From Geodermatophilus saharensis (GTDB lineage: Bacteria; Actinomycetota; Actinomycetes; Mycobacteriales; Geodermatophilaceae), in the NCBI RefSeq assembly GCF_900188205.1, contig NZ_FZOH01000008.1:209477-273476 (forward strand): a stretch of DNA of 64,000 nucleotides, written 5' to 3'. Under the pieces are notes generated by a model that saw only the letters and a list, made by a program, of their open reading frames with translations, did not search any database and had not been told where the DNA came from. Shown here piece by piece: positions 26,404 through 34,591 of the stretch; the stretch's first letter is position 1; each line of letters starts with the position of its first letter. The translations under genes and the position numbers were made by a program.

Positions 26404-27537
26404 TCAGGCCGGCGCCAGCGAGCCGGGGTCGAAGTGGTCGAGGAAGTCGCCGACCGGCCGGCCGAACCAGCGGTGCGCGCCCTGCACGGTCACCGGCGGC
26501 CAGTCCCACCACGCGACGCGCAGCAGGCGGTCGACGACGTCGTCGGGGAAGCGCCGCCGGATCACCCGGGCGGGCACCCCGCCGACCACGGAGTAGGGCG
26601 GGACGTCGGCGTTGACCAGCGCCCGCGCGCCGACGATCGAGCCGGTGCCCACGGTGACGTCGCCGAGCAGCGTGGCGCCGTAGCCGATCCAGACGTCGTC
26701 GCCGACCACCAGCCGCTCACCGGTGACACCGGGCGGTGGCTCGTCGTAGGGCTCGTCGGGCACCAGGATCCCGATGGGGAAGGTGGAGGCGGTCTCCGGG
26801 CGGTGCAGGCCGCGCTGGTCGAGCACGAGCTCCTCCCCCGCCCCGTCGTACACCCGGCCACCGGGCAGCACGATGCGCACGTCGTCGGCGATCGAGCAGT
26901 AGCCGCCGAGCTCGACCCGGTCCAGCGGGGTGAAGGTCTGCACGAGGGTGCGCTGGCCGGCGTAGGTGCCGGGGCCGGCGACGACGCCGGGGCTGCCGCC
27001 GAAGGGCCGGCGCACGCGCTCGCGCAGGCTGCCCGCGCCGGCGCAGGGCGTGACCGGCACGCCCTCGGCCAGCGCGCGGCGCACGAGGCGGGGCACGGGG
27101 TCGGCCGCCTCGGCGTCGTCCCCGGGGCCGGCCCACCGCCGCAGCAGCCCGGCGGGGGCGGCGACGTGCGGTGCGGGGTCGTCGGGTGCGGCGACGGCGA
27201 CCCCGCCGGCGCGGGCGGCGGCCTCGGCCAGGGCGGTGACCGCCGTCGGGACCGCGCAGCCCTCGGTGCCGCCGGCCCACACGACGTCGCCGTCGGCGCG
27301 GTCCAGGCCCAGCAGCAGGGCGGTGGCGCGGTCGGCGCCGGGGGCGCGCACCACCTCCGCGCCCTCGACGAGGCGGAGGAAGTCGGCGACGTCGAAGCGC
27401 CCGGAGCTGTCGACGACCACCGTCTGGACCGCGTGCCCGGCGGCCTCGGCGGTGCCCACGGCGGCGACCAGCGCCTCCAGCGACGCCTCGACGGCGGAGA
27501 CCCGGGTGTCGGCCACGAGGACGATGCTCACCAGCAC
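26404..27537 (-). CDS. Hexapeptide-repeat acyltransferase fused to a glycosyltransferase-2-like domain
   Basis: Probable transferase of about 377 residues. The C-terminal half is a left-handed beta-helix of the CatB/xenobiotic acyltransferase type (VELGGYCSIADDVRIVLPGG, then VVGDDVWIGYGATLLGDVTV, IVGARALVNADVPPYSVVGG). It closes with the family end (VIRRRFPDDVVDRLLRVAWWDWP). The N-terminal 130 residues look like a degenerate GT-A nucleotide-binding fold (VSIVLVADTRVSAVEASLEA, then VVVDSSG) without an obvious DxD. The GTG at 27537 fits the GT-like start; a GTG at 27531 is equally possible. The acceptor is unknown; an O-acetyl or O-acyl modification of a surface glycan is a guess. Confidence 0.78.
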   Translation of the reverse strand: MLVSIVLVADTRVSAVEASLEALVAAVGTAEAAGHAVQTVVVDSSGRFDVADFLRLVEGAEVVRAPGADRATALLLGLDRADGDVVWAGGTEGCAVPTAVTALAEAAARAGGVAVAAPDDPAPHVAAPAGLLRRWAGPGDDAEAADPVPRLVRRALAEGVPVTPCAGAGSLRERVRRPFGGSPGVVAGPGTYAGQRTLVQTFTPLDRVELGGYCSIADDVRIVLPGGRVYDGAGEELVLDQRGLHRPETASTFPIGILVPDEPYDEPPPGVTGERLVVGDDVWIGYGATLLGDVTVGTGSIVGARALVNADVPPYSVVGGVPARVIRRRFPDDVVDRLLRVAWWDWPPVTVQGAHRWFGRPVGDFLDHFDPGSLAPA

Positions 27538-27714
27538 GGGCCGACGGTAGGTGCCGGGCGTGCCGCGACGTGGCCCGGACACGCGAGAGGGCAGCTGCGC
27601 AGGCTGCGGTGACCAGGGCAATGGTGAACTTGACCAGACGATCTTCCCCGGGATCAGCGCGGCACAGTCATCGACGACCCGTAGGAGCGAAGGAGACGTG
27701 CCGGACTCGTCCGG

Positions 27715-28620
27715 CTACTCGAAGAAGTCCTCGTCCAGTTCAACCAGGTGGTACGTGTGTCGAGTCTGGACCCCGACGCCGTATTGGATCATCAGCCGGG
27801 CCAGTCGCTCGCCGTCGATCAGGATGACGCGAGCGTTGATCGTCGCCGCGTAGTCCAGTGCGTGCTGGGTGAACCGGCTCGTGGTGATGAAGATGCCCCG
27901 GCTGGCGTGTCGGCCGTGCAGGGCGCCGACGAAGGCCTGGATCGTCTCGCGGCCGACGATGTTGTCTGTCGCGTAGCGCTTTGCCTGTACATACACGCGG
28001 TCGAGGCCAAGTGGGTCTTGGTCGATCACGCCGTCAACTCCGCCGTCACCAGAGCCACCCAGCCGACGGACCTGCTTCTCGGCGCCGCCGTAACCCATGG
28101 CCACCAACAGGTCGAGCACGGCTTGTTCCAGGAAGGCCGGCTCTTGGGCGCGAAGCCGCTCCACCAGTTGTTCGGCGATGTCGGCGGTGTAACGAGTGAC
28201 GCCCTGATCGATCTGCTCGAGCGGATCAAGATCTGTGTCCGCTTCCGCGGCAGTCTCTTGCGTGGGAGTGACTGCTGCTCGGCGGGGTGGGCGGTAGCCA
28301 GGAAACAGGATGCGTTCGGTCAGGCCCTGCGGATGCTGACTCAGGAGGGCGCGACCGTGCTCATTGATGACGTACTGCCCGCGGACGGGACGGTCGATCG
28401 CCCCCGAGCGGGCCAGCCCGGACAGTGCCCAGCCGATTCGGTTATCCACCTTGGTCTGGCCAGACGCAAGGATCTCCGCCCGCTGCTCCTCGGTGAGGCC
28501 GACTTGATCGGCGACGAGCTTCGACATCTCCCGCCGACTACGCACTCGTCCGTCCGAGAGCACTTGAAGGACAGGGACGAGGAACCCCTCCCACACTGGC
28601 ATCTGCATCGGCGCACTCAC
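27715..28620 (-). CDS. mrr: Mrr-type (type IV) restriction endonuclease
   Basis: Cuts modified foreign DNA. The 301-residue product has an N-terminal Mrr winged-helix domain (about 5-105; WEGFLVPVLQVLSDG, GWALSGLARSGAIDRPVRGQY) and a C-terminal Mrr catalytic PD-(D/E)xK fold. The fold's GGSGDGGVDGVI has D196 and VYVQAKRYA has Q212-A-K214. The length matches E. coli Mrr (about 300). Codon use and base composition are less GC-rich than the neighbours (for example AAG/CAA/TTG codons), pointing to acquisition by transfer. It is a lone gene with no partner methylase, as expected for type IV enzymes. Confidence 0.92.
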   Translation of the reverse strand: MSAPMQMPVWEGFLVPVLQVLSDGRVRSRREMSKLVADQVGLTEEQRAEILASGQTKVDNRIGWALSGLARSGAIDRPVRGQYVINEHGRALLSQHPQGLTERILFPGYRPPRRAAVTPTQETAAEADTDLDPLEQIDQGVTRYTADIAEQLVERLRAQEPAFLEQAVLDLLVAMGYGGAEKQVRRLGGSGDGGVDGVIDQDPLGLDRVYVQAKRYATDNIVGRETIQAFVGALHGRHASRGIFITTSRFTQHALDYAATINARVILIDGERLARLMIQYGVGVQTRHTYHLVELDEDFFE

Positions 28621-28808
28621 CCCTTCGGCGGGCGCGATCCTGAAGTCTCGCCACCGGCTGTTCGAGTTCCACCATGGACAGACGTCGCTTGATGATTCCT
28701 TGTTACCGTATCCAGGCGACTAGCGACCTCCTGCGTCAGGGCCAGGGGACGCTGACTGGTAAGGGGCTGGGCCGACCCTCCGTAATTGTCTCCAGCCCAA
28801 ACAGGAAA
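28621..28808. other. Low-GC flank of the Mrr gene
   Basis: About 190 bp with noticeably lower GC than the surroundings, ending just before the desaturase terminator. It probably holds the mrr promoter and the right edge of the acquired segment. I see no tRNA, direct repeat or transposase remnant. Confidence 0.4.
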
Positions 28809-28837
28809 GGGGCCGGGTCCTTTGTGGACCCGGCCCC
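28809..28837 (-). terminator. Terminator of the desaturase operon
   Basis: Perfect 12-bp stem GGGGCCGGGTCC / GGACCCGGCCCC with the loop TTTGT, about 25 nt beyond the desaturase stop on the minus strand. Confidence 0.82.
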
Positions 28838-28861
28838 GGTCACCGAGGCGTACGGCGCGCG

Positions 28862-30070
28862 TCAGGCGGCGGCCAGGGCGGCCTGCTCACGGATGAGCCG
28901 GCGGCGGACCTTCGGCTCGCCGGTGGTCATCTTCCACAGCTTGGCCAGCTGCGACGGCAGGTTGCGGGCCGTCGTGTTCTGGAGCCAGCCGTTGGGCAGC
29001 GACAGCCGGATGATCTTGTGCCAGGCGGAGCCGACCTGCCGGGGCAGCGGCGCGGTGTGGTAGTTCAGCCCGTAGCGGTCGAACAGGTCGCGGATCTTCG
29101 GGGCGATCTCGGCGTACCGGTTGCTCGGCAGGTCGGGGAACAGGTGGTGCTCGATCTGGTGCGACAGGTTCCCGGTCAGGACGTGCATCGCCTTGGAGCC
29201 GGAGATGTTGGCCGAGCCGAGCATCTGGCGCAGGTACCACTCACCGCGGGTCTCGCCCTCGATCGACTTCTTCTCGAAGGTCTCCACGCCCTCGGGGAAG
29301 TGCCCGCAGAGGATCACCGAGTTCGACCACAGGTTGCGCACGATGTTGGCGGTGAAGTTCGCCGCCAGGGTGGCGAAGAAGTTGGGGCCCGACAGCAGCG
29401 GGTGGACGAGGTAGTCCTTGCGCGCCTGCTTGCCGATCTTGACCAGCACGGCCCTGGCGCGCTTGCGGAACTCCGGGTCGCTCGTCTGCTTCTTCGCGAG
29501 GACCGCGCCGAGCTCGAGGTCGTAGGCGGCGATCCCGTACTCGAAGAAGCAGGCGTTGATGAAGCTCCACAGCGGCTGGCCGAGGTACATCGGCGTCCAG
29601 GGCTGGTCCTCGTCGACGCGCATGATGCCGTAGCCGAGGTCGTTGTCCTTGCCGATCACGTTCGTGTACGTGTGGTGCAGCTCGTTGTGCGAGTGCTTCC
29701 ACTGCTCGACCGGGCTGGCCATGTCCCAGTCCCACGTCGTGGAGTGGATCTTCGGGTCGCGCATCCAGTCCCACTGCCCGTGCAGGATGTTGTGCCCGAT
29801 CTCCATGTTCTCGAGGATCTTGGCCACCGAGAGCCCGATCGTCCCGAGCACCCAGGCCGGGGGGAAGCCCGACGCGAGCAGCACGGCGCGGCTGCCGAGC
29901 TCGATCTTGCGGTGCACGTCGATGACCCGGCGGATGTAGCGCGCGTCGGACTCGCCGCGGCTGTCCATCACCTCCTGGCGGATCTCGTCGAGCTCCTTGC
30001 CGAGGAGCTCGACGTCGTCGGCGGTGAGGTGGGCGATCGGGTTGTCGGTCTTCTTCTGCACGACGGTCAT
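28862..30070 (-). CDS. Membrane fatty acyl desaturase (DesA3-like)
   Basis: Introduces a double bond, probably delta-9, into acyl-CoA or membrane acyl chains. The 402-residue product has the three histidine boxes of membrane desaturases: H93-NIL-H97, H126/H128...H132-H133 (KHSHNELHH) and H304-QIE-H308-H309. Membrane segments lie between them. The ATG at 30070 gives a family-typical N terminus; an upstream extension would run into the reductase gene. It is encoded 26 nt downstream of the ferredoxin reductase, the same pairing as M. tuberculosis Rv3230c-desA3, where the reductase supplies electrons. Confidence 0.94.
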   Translation of the reverse strand: MTVVQKKTDNPIAHLTADDVELLGKELDEIRQEVMDSRGESDARYIRRVIDVHRKIELGSRAVLLASGFPPAWVLGTIGLSVAKILENMEIGHNILHGQWDWMRDPKIHSTTWDWDMASPVEQWKHSHNELHHTYTNVIGKDNDLGYGIMRVDEDQPWTPMYLGQPLWSFINACFFEYGIAAYDLELGAVLAKKQTSDPEFRKRARAVLVKIGKQARKDYLVHPLLSGPNFFATLAANFTANIVRNLWSNSVILCGHFPEGVETFEKKSIEGETRGEWYLRQMLGSANISGSKAMHVLTGNLSHQIEHHLFPDLPSNRYAEIAPKIRDLFDRYGLNYHTAPLPRQVGSAWHKIIRLSLPNGWLQNTTARNLPSQLAKLWKMTTGEPKVRRRLIREQAALAAA

Positions 30071-30095
30071 GCGTGTCTCCCAGCGGTCTCGGGGG

Positions 30096-31205
30096 TCAGT
30101 GGTCGATGTGGCAGGCGCCGGCGGCGGCGCTGATGCAGGTCTGCACGAGGACGCCGTCGCCGGGGACGGCGGTGGTGACCTCGCCGGTGCGCAGGTCGCG
30201 CACGGCGCCCTCGCGCAGCGGGAGGACGCAGCCGTAGCAGATGCCCATGCGGCAGCCGCTGGGCATGAGCACCCCGGCCTCCTCGGCGGCGTCGAGGATC
30301 GGGGTGGCGCCGTCGGCCTCCAGCGACGTCCCGTTCTCCGTGAAGGTGACCGTGCCACCCTCGCCGGTGACCAGCACCGTCGGGCGGAACCGCTCGGTGT
30401 ACAGGCGGTCGGCCATGCCCGCGGCGGCCCAGTGCTCCTCGAGCGCCTCCAGCATGCCGACGGGGCCGCAGGCCCAGGTGGCGCGCTCGGCGAGGTCGGG
30501 CACCAGCGCGGCGATCGCGGCGGCGTCGAGCATCCCGGCGGTGTCGGTGTGCTGCTCCACCAGCCGGATGCGGCCGGCCGCGGCCATCTGCCGCAGCTCG
30601 GCGCCGAAGACGACGTCGTCGGCGGTCGGCGCGGAGTGGACCAGGACGACGTCGGTGAGCTCGGGGTGGTTGCGCAGGATGCCCATGACCGGGGTGATGC
30701 CGGAGCCGGCGGTGACGAACAGCGCCTTGGCCGGCCGCTGCTCGGGGAGGCAGAACTCGCCGGTGGCCTGGTCGAGCCGGACCAGGGTCCCCGGCCGCGC
30801 GCGGCGCACCAGGTGGTTGCTCACCCTGCCGTCGGGGATGGCCTTGACGGTGACGGTGAAGCAGCCGTCGGTCCGGCCGAGGTCGGAGGTGATCGAGTAG
30901 GCGCGCCACATGCGGACGCCGTCGACGTCGATGCCGATGCGCACGTACTGGCCGGGGCGGTGCGGCTGCCAGTCGGCGCCGGGTCGGATGACGATCGTGG
31001 CGGCGTCCGGGGTCTCGGGGAGCACCGCCTCGATGCGGCCGCGCAGGTCCGTGCCGGCCCGCAGGGGGTGGAACATGTCCAGGTAGTCGGCGGGCAGGAC
31101 CGGGGTGGTGACGAGCTCGGCGACGCGCAGCACGCGGTCGCGCAACGCCCGGAGAGCCGGCCGGGCCGGAGAGGGGCGAGGAACGGTCGCGGTCATGCCC
31201 TCCAC
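30096..31205 (-). CDS. Ferredoxin-NAD(P)H reductase, electron donor to desaturase
   Basis: Passes electrons from NAD(P)H through FAD and a 2Fe-2S centre to the desaturase. The 369 residues run in order: an N-terminal helical segment, an FAD-binding barrel (RPGQYVRIG, then WRAYSITS), a nucleotide-binding part (LFVTAGSGITPVMGILR, then TWACGPVGMLEAL) and a C-terminal plant-type ferredoxin domain. The ferredoxin cysteines are C318, C323, C326 and C357. A GTG at 31205 with AGGGAA upstream is used; an ATG three codons later is equally possible. It resembles mycobacterial Rv3230c. Confidence 0.93.
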   Translation of the reverse strand: MEGMTATVPRPSPARPALRALRDRVLRVAELVTTPVLPADYLDMFHPLRAGTDLRGRIEAVLPETPDAATIVIRPGADWQPHRPGQYVRIGIDVDGVRMWRAYSITSDLGRTDGCFTVTVKAIPDGRVSNHLVRRARPGTLVRLDQATGEFCLPEQRPAKALFVTAGSGITPVMGILRNHPELTDVVLVHSAPTADDVVFGAELRQMAAAGRIRLVEQHTDTAGMLDAAAIAALVPDLAERATWACGPVGMLEALEEHWAAAGMADRLYTERFRPTVLVTGEGGTVTFTENGTSLEADGATPILDAAEEAGVLMPSGCRMGICYGCVLPLREGAVRDLRTGEVTTAVPGDGVLVQTCISAAAGACHIDH

Positions 31206-31301
31206 GGTTCCCTGCCGAACGTCTAACTACCTGTGCCCTGGACGTGAACGTTTCGCCGGATACTGTCCCCAGCGCACAACCGAGGTCACGGGGAGGTCAC
31301 G
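31206..31301. promoter_or_regulatory. Divergent control region, desaturase operon/PucR
   Basis: 96-bp gap between divergent genes, so it must contain both promoters. It carries partly related AACGT-containing half-sites (GAACGTC near 31217 and GTGAACGTTTC near 31241) that could bind the adjacent regulator. The match is weak. Confidence 0.35.
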
Positions 31302-32483
31302 GTGACACCCGAGCAGGGGACGTTCGCGCCGGAGATCGCGGCGGCGATGGTCGCCGAGCTGCCGTCGGTGGCCGAGCGCACGGTCGCGGCGATCGTGGTC
31401 GAGGTGCCCAGCTACGCCGAGGCGTTCCGCGGCCCGATGGGCCGCAAGATCGAGAACGCCGTCCAGCTCGCCCTCGCGGGCTTCCTGGAGCTGGCGACGT
31501 CGGCCGGGGGCGCCGACGCCAGCCGGCCGGTCGACCCCGCCATCGAGGGCGCCTACTCCCTGGGCCGCGGGGAGGCGCGCACCGGGCGGCCGATGGACGC
31601 GCTGCTGGCGGCCTACCGGGTGGGTGCCCGCGTGGCCTGGCGGCACCTGAGCGAGACGGCGGTGGCCGCCGGCATGCCCGCGGGGTCGCTGGCCCGCTTC
31701 GCCGAGCTGGTGTTCGCCTACATCGACCGGCTGTCGGCGGCCAGCGCGTCCGGCCACGCCGACCACCTGGCCGCCAGCGGCCGCGAGCGCCGCCGGCACC
31801 TCGAGCGGCTGGCGGCGCTGCTGGTCACCGGAGCGCCGCCCTACGAGCTGCACGCCGCGGCGGAGCGGGCGGACTGGACGCCCCCGCGGACGCTCACCGC
31901 CGTCCTGCTGCCGGAGGCGGTGGCGCGCGGGGCGATGGGCGCGCTGGACGCGCGGACGCTGCAGGCCGGCGAGGACCTGCCCGGCGCCGAGCCGTCGACC
32001 GAGCGAGCCGTGCTGCTGGTGCCCGACGCCGACGGTCACGCGCGGGCGGCGCTGCTGACCTCGCTCACCGGGCGCGGCGCCGTCGTCGGGCCGCCGCGGC
32101 CGTGGCAGGACGCGCGGTCCTCGTACACGCGGGCGCTGCGGGCGCTGCAGCTGCAGCTGCTGCCCGACGGCGACGCCCCGGTCGACACCGAGCTCCGGCT
32201 GGCCGACCTGGTGCTGCGCGCCGACGCCGAGGCGCTGACCGACCTGCGCACGCAGGTCCTGGCCCCGCTGGAGCGGCTGGCCCCGGGGCCGCGGGAGAAG
32301 CTGCTGGAGACGCTGCGCTCGTGGCTGCTGCACCACGGCCGGCGCGAGCAGGTGGCCGCCGAGCTGTTCGTGCACCCGCAGACGGTGCGCTACCGCATGG
32401 GGCAGCTGCGCGACCTCTACGGCAAGCGCCTCGACGACCCGCAGACGGTCCTGGAGCTGACCCTCGCCCTCGGCGCCCGGTGA
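31302..32483 (+). CDS. PucR-type helix-turn-helix regulator
   Basis: Transcription regulator of 393 residues. An N-terminal helical ligand-binding part (VPSYAEAFRGPMGRKIENAV, then FAELVFAYIDRLSAAS) matches the RsbT-co-antagonist/PucR N-terminal type seen in actinobacteria. The C terminus is the PucR helix-turn-helix (LLETLRSWLLHHGRREQVAA, then HPQTVRYRMGQLRDLYG). It is divergent from the desaturase operon and likely controls it in response to membrane or lipid state (inference from context). It starts at GTG 31302 with GGGGAGG upstream. A family 1 repeat begins 2 nt after its stop. Confidence 0.87.
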   Translation: MTPEQGTFAPEIAAAMVAELPSVAERTVAAIVVEVPSYAEAFRGPMGRKIENAVQLALAGFLELATSAGGADASRPVDPAIEGAYSLGRGEARTGRPMDALLAAYRVGARVAWRHLSETAVAAGMPAGSLARFAELVFAYIDRLSAASASGHADHLAASGRERRRHLERLAALLVTGAPPYELHAAAERADWTPPRTLTAVLLPEAVARGAMGALDARTLQAGEDLPGAEPSTERAVLLVPDADGHARAALLTSLTGRGAVVGPPRPWQDARSSYTRALRALQLQLLPDGDAPVDTELRLADLVLRADAEALTDLRTQVLAPLERLAPGPREKLLETLRSWLLHHGRREQVAAELFVHPQTVRYRMGQLRDLYGKRLDDPQTVLELTLALGAR

Positions 32484-32484
32484 A

Positions 32485-32543
32485 GGACCCGCTCGCCCCC
32501 GTCCCTCGCGCGCCCGGGCGGGACCCTGCGAGCGGGCCGTTCC
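32485..32543 (+). repeat. Stop-proximal structured repeat, family 1 copy d
   Basis: It follows the pucR-type gene stop directly. Outer arms are ACCCGCTCGC / GCGAGCGGG; inner arms are CCCGTCC / GGGCGGG (one G-U). It ends GTTCC and then GCACGTC as in copy c. It lies before a convergent methyltransferase gene. Confidence 0.8.
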
Positions 32544-32549
32544 CGCACG

Positions 32550-33140
32550 TCACCCGGGGCGCAGCACCGCGACGAGGAAGTCCGACTCGGCGGTGAACGG
32601 GTGCAGGTGCCAGCTCGACAGCAGCAGGTCCGGCTCCAGCCCCGCGGCGCGGGCGTCGGCGAGGAAGACGGCGAAGTCGTAGTCGCGACCCGCGCCGAAG
32701 CCGACCACCGCACGACCGCCCTCCGCCAGGTGCGTGCGGAAGCGGCGCAGCACCTCGCCACGGGTCGACGGCGCCAGGAACGTCACCACGTTGCCGGCGC
32801 AGACGATCGCGTCGAACCGGTCGGGCAGGTCGAGCTCGGCGAGGTCACCCACCAGCCAGCGCGGCCCGGGGTGGTCCTCCTCGGCGGCTGCGATCAGCAC
32901 CGGGTCGACGTCGACCCCGACCACGGTGTGCCCCACCGACGCCAGGTACCCGCCCACCCGGCCGGGGCCGCAGCCGGCGTCGAGCACCCGCGAGCCGCGG
33001 GGCAGCATCGCGTCGACCAGCCGCGCCTCGCCGACGAGGTCCATCCCGCCGGCGGCCAGGTCCCGGAACCGCTGCACGTAGGCCGCCGAGTGGCCGGGAT
33101 CGGCCTGCGTCATCCGCACCCAGGCGCTCGGTTCGGTCAT
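32550..33140 (-). CDS. Class I SAM-dependent methyltransferase
   Basis: Small methyltransferase of 196 residues with unknown substrate. Motif I is VLDAGCGPGRVGGYLA, followed by the acidic end of beta-2 (VVGVDVDPVLIAAAE), motif II-like DRFDAIVCAGNVVTFL and a post-motif block (LAEGGRAVVGFGAGRD). The ATG at 33140 overlaps the dinB stop as ATGA, so translation is coupled to dinB. Homologues are annotated only as methyltransferase type 11/12. Confidence 0.88.
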   Translation of the reverse strand: MTEPSAWVRMTQADPGHSAAYVQRFRDLAAGGMDLVGEARLVDAMLPRGSRVLDAGCGPGRVGGYLASVGHTVVGVDVDPVLIAAAEEDHPGPRWLVGDLAELDLPDRFDAIVCAGNVVTFLAPSTRGEVLRRFRTHLAEGGRAVVGFGAGRDYDFAVFLADARAAGLEPDLLLSSWHLHPFTAESDFLVAVLRPG

Positions 33141-34480
33141 GCCCCCATCGTCGTCGGCCGCCAGTCCGGCGGGTCGCCCGGGTGCAGCGCGGGGTCGTCG
33201 GCGGCCAGCGTGCGCACCGGCCCCGGCGGGGTGAGCGGTCCCTCGAAGCGGACGGTCACCCGGCCCAGCCCGCGGCCCCACACCCAGCCCGCGCCCAGCT
33301 CGTCGTGCACGACGTCCTGCCCCGGCCACCAGCGCCGGTCGGCCGGCGGCTCGGGCACGGCCGGGCTCTCGTCGGCGGCGTCCTCGACCTCCTCGGCGGC
33401 GTCCTCGCCGGAGAACAGGTCGCCCTGCGCGTACTGCGACAGCCCCGAGACGCCGACGCCGAGCAGCCGCAGACCACCGCCCGTGCCGGCCTCGGCGAGC
33501 AGCCGCCGGGCGATCGAGGCGACCTGCCGGGCGTCGTCGGTGGGCTGCGGCAGCGTCTGCGAGCGCGTCATGGTCGTGAAGTCGTAGCGGCGCAGCTTGA
33601 CCGTCACCGTCCGCCCCGACAGCGCCGAGGCGCGCAGCCGCCCGCCCACCCGGGCGGCCATCGCGTCGACGAGCCGGTTGAGCTGGGCCAGGTCGGTGAG
33701 GTCGCGCTCGAAGGTCTCCTCCTGCGAGACCGACTTGGCCTCCCGCTCGGCCACCACCGGCCGGTCGTCCTCCGCGCGGGCCAGCTGGTAGAGCCCGCCA
33801 CCGTGCGCCCGGCCGGCCAGCGCCACCAGGTCCGGCAGCGACTTGGCCGCCAGTTGCGCCACCGTGCCGACGCCGACCTGCCGCAGCCGCTCGGCCGTCG
33901 CCGGGCCCACCCCGCCCAGCCGGGTCACCGGCAGCGGGTGCAGCACGTCGAGCTCGGTGCCCGGCGCGACGACGACGAGGCCGTCGGGCTTGTCCAGGTC
34001 CGAGGCGATCTTGGCCATGAGCTTGGAGCTGCCGATGCCCACCGAGCCGGTGACGCCGCCGGTGGCCTCGGCGATGCGCGCCTTGAGGTCGCGGGCCAGT
34101 GCCGTGACGCCGTCGACGGACGGGTCGGAGCGCTCACCGGCCGCGAGGTCGACGTAGGCCTCGTCGATGGACACCTGCTCCACCAGCGGCGAGAGCTCGC
34201 GCAGCAGGCCCATGACCACCTCCGACGTCCGCCGGTAGGCGCCGAACCGGCCGCCGAGGAACGCCGTCCCCGGCGGGCAGCGCCGCCGCGCCTCCGCCGT
34301 CGACATGGCCGAGCGGGCGCCGTAGGCGCGCGCCTCGTAGGAGGCGGTGGCGACGACGCCGCGCCCGCCCGTGCCGCCGACGACGACCGGGCGGCCGCGC
34401 AGCGAGGGCTTGTCCCGCTGCTCGACGGCGGCGAAGAACGCGTCGAGGTCGAGGTGCAGCACGCTCGCCTCCCGCCGCAC
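33137..34480 (-). CDS. dinB: DNA polymerase IV (Y family)
   Basis: Error-prone translesion polymerase. The 447 residues include the N-terminal palm motif VLHLDLDAFFAAVEQ (catalytic D11) and VSIDEAYVDL (D106-E107). A helix-hairpin-helix thumb (LGGVGPATAERLRQVGVGTV) and the little finger (RTVTVKLRRYDFTTMTRSQT) follow. A C-terminal extension of about 90 residues (WWPGQDVVHDELGAGWVWGR) is common in actinobacterial DinB. I see no LexA-type box upstream. It overlaps a methyltransferase gene downstream. Confidence 0.95.
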   Translation of the reverse strand: MRREASVLHLDLDAFFAAVEQRDKPSLRGRPVVVGGTGGRGVVATASYEARAYGARSAMSTAEARRRCPPGTAFLGGRFGAYRRTSEVVMGLLRELSPLVEQVSIDEAYVDLAAGERSDPSVDGVTALARDLKARIAEATGGVTGSVGIGSSKLMAKIASDLDKPDGLVVVAPGTELDVLHPLPVTRLGGVGPATAERLRQVGVGTVAQLAAKSLPDLVALAGRAHGGGLYQLARAEDDRPVVAEREAKSVSQEETFERDLTDLAQLNRLVDAMAARVGGRLRASALSGRTVTVKLRRYDFTTMTRSQTLPQPTDDARQVASIARRLLAEAGTGGGLRLLGVGVSGLSQYAQGDLFSGEDAAEEVEDAADESPAVPEPPADRRWWPGQDVVHDELGAGWVWGRGLGRVTVRFEGPLTPPGPVRTLAADDPALHPGDPPDWRPTTMGA

Positions 34481-34518
34481 GCCCCCATCGTCCTACGCGG
34501 GACCGTGCCGGGACGCGA

Positions 34519-34573
34519 GCGTGTGCGCCCGCGCCGCACTCCGGGCCCAGGAACGCGGCGCGAGCGCACACGC
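34519..34573 (-). terminator. Long inverted repeat between helicase and dinB
   Basis: 19-bp arms (34519-34537 and 34555-34573) with one mismatch, beginning GCGTGTGCGC and ending GCGCACACGC, and a 17-nt loop. It lies between two minus-strand genes, so it probably terminates the helicase transcript upstream of the dinB start. Confidence 0.65.
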
Positions 34574-34591
34574 CCGGGTCGGTGGCCGGCC

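Noticed and set aside
28660..28700. tRNA or attachment-site remnant near TGTTCGAGTTCCAC beside mrr
   Set aside because: Only a T-arm-like stretch is present; no acceptor stem or anticodon arm, and no direct repeat on the other side of the island.
34481..34518. SOS (LexA) box upstream of dinB
   Set aside because: I found no GAAC-N4-GTTC-type motif near the dinB start.
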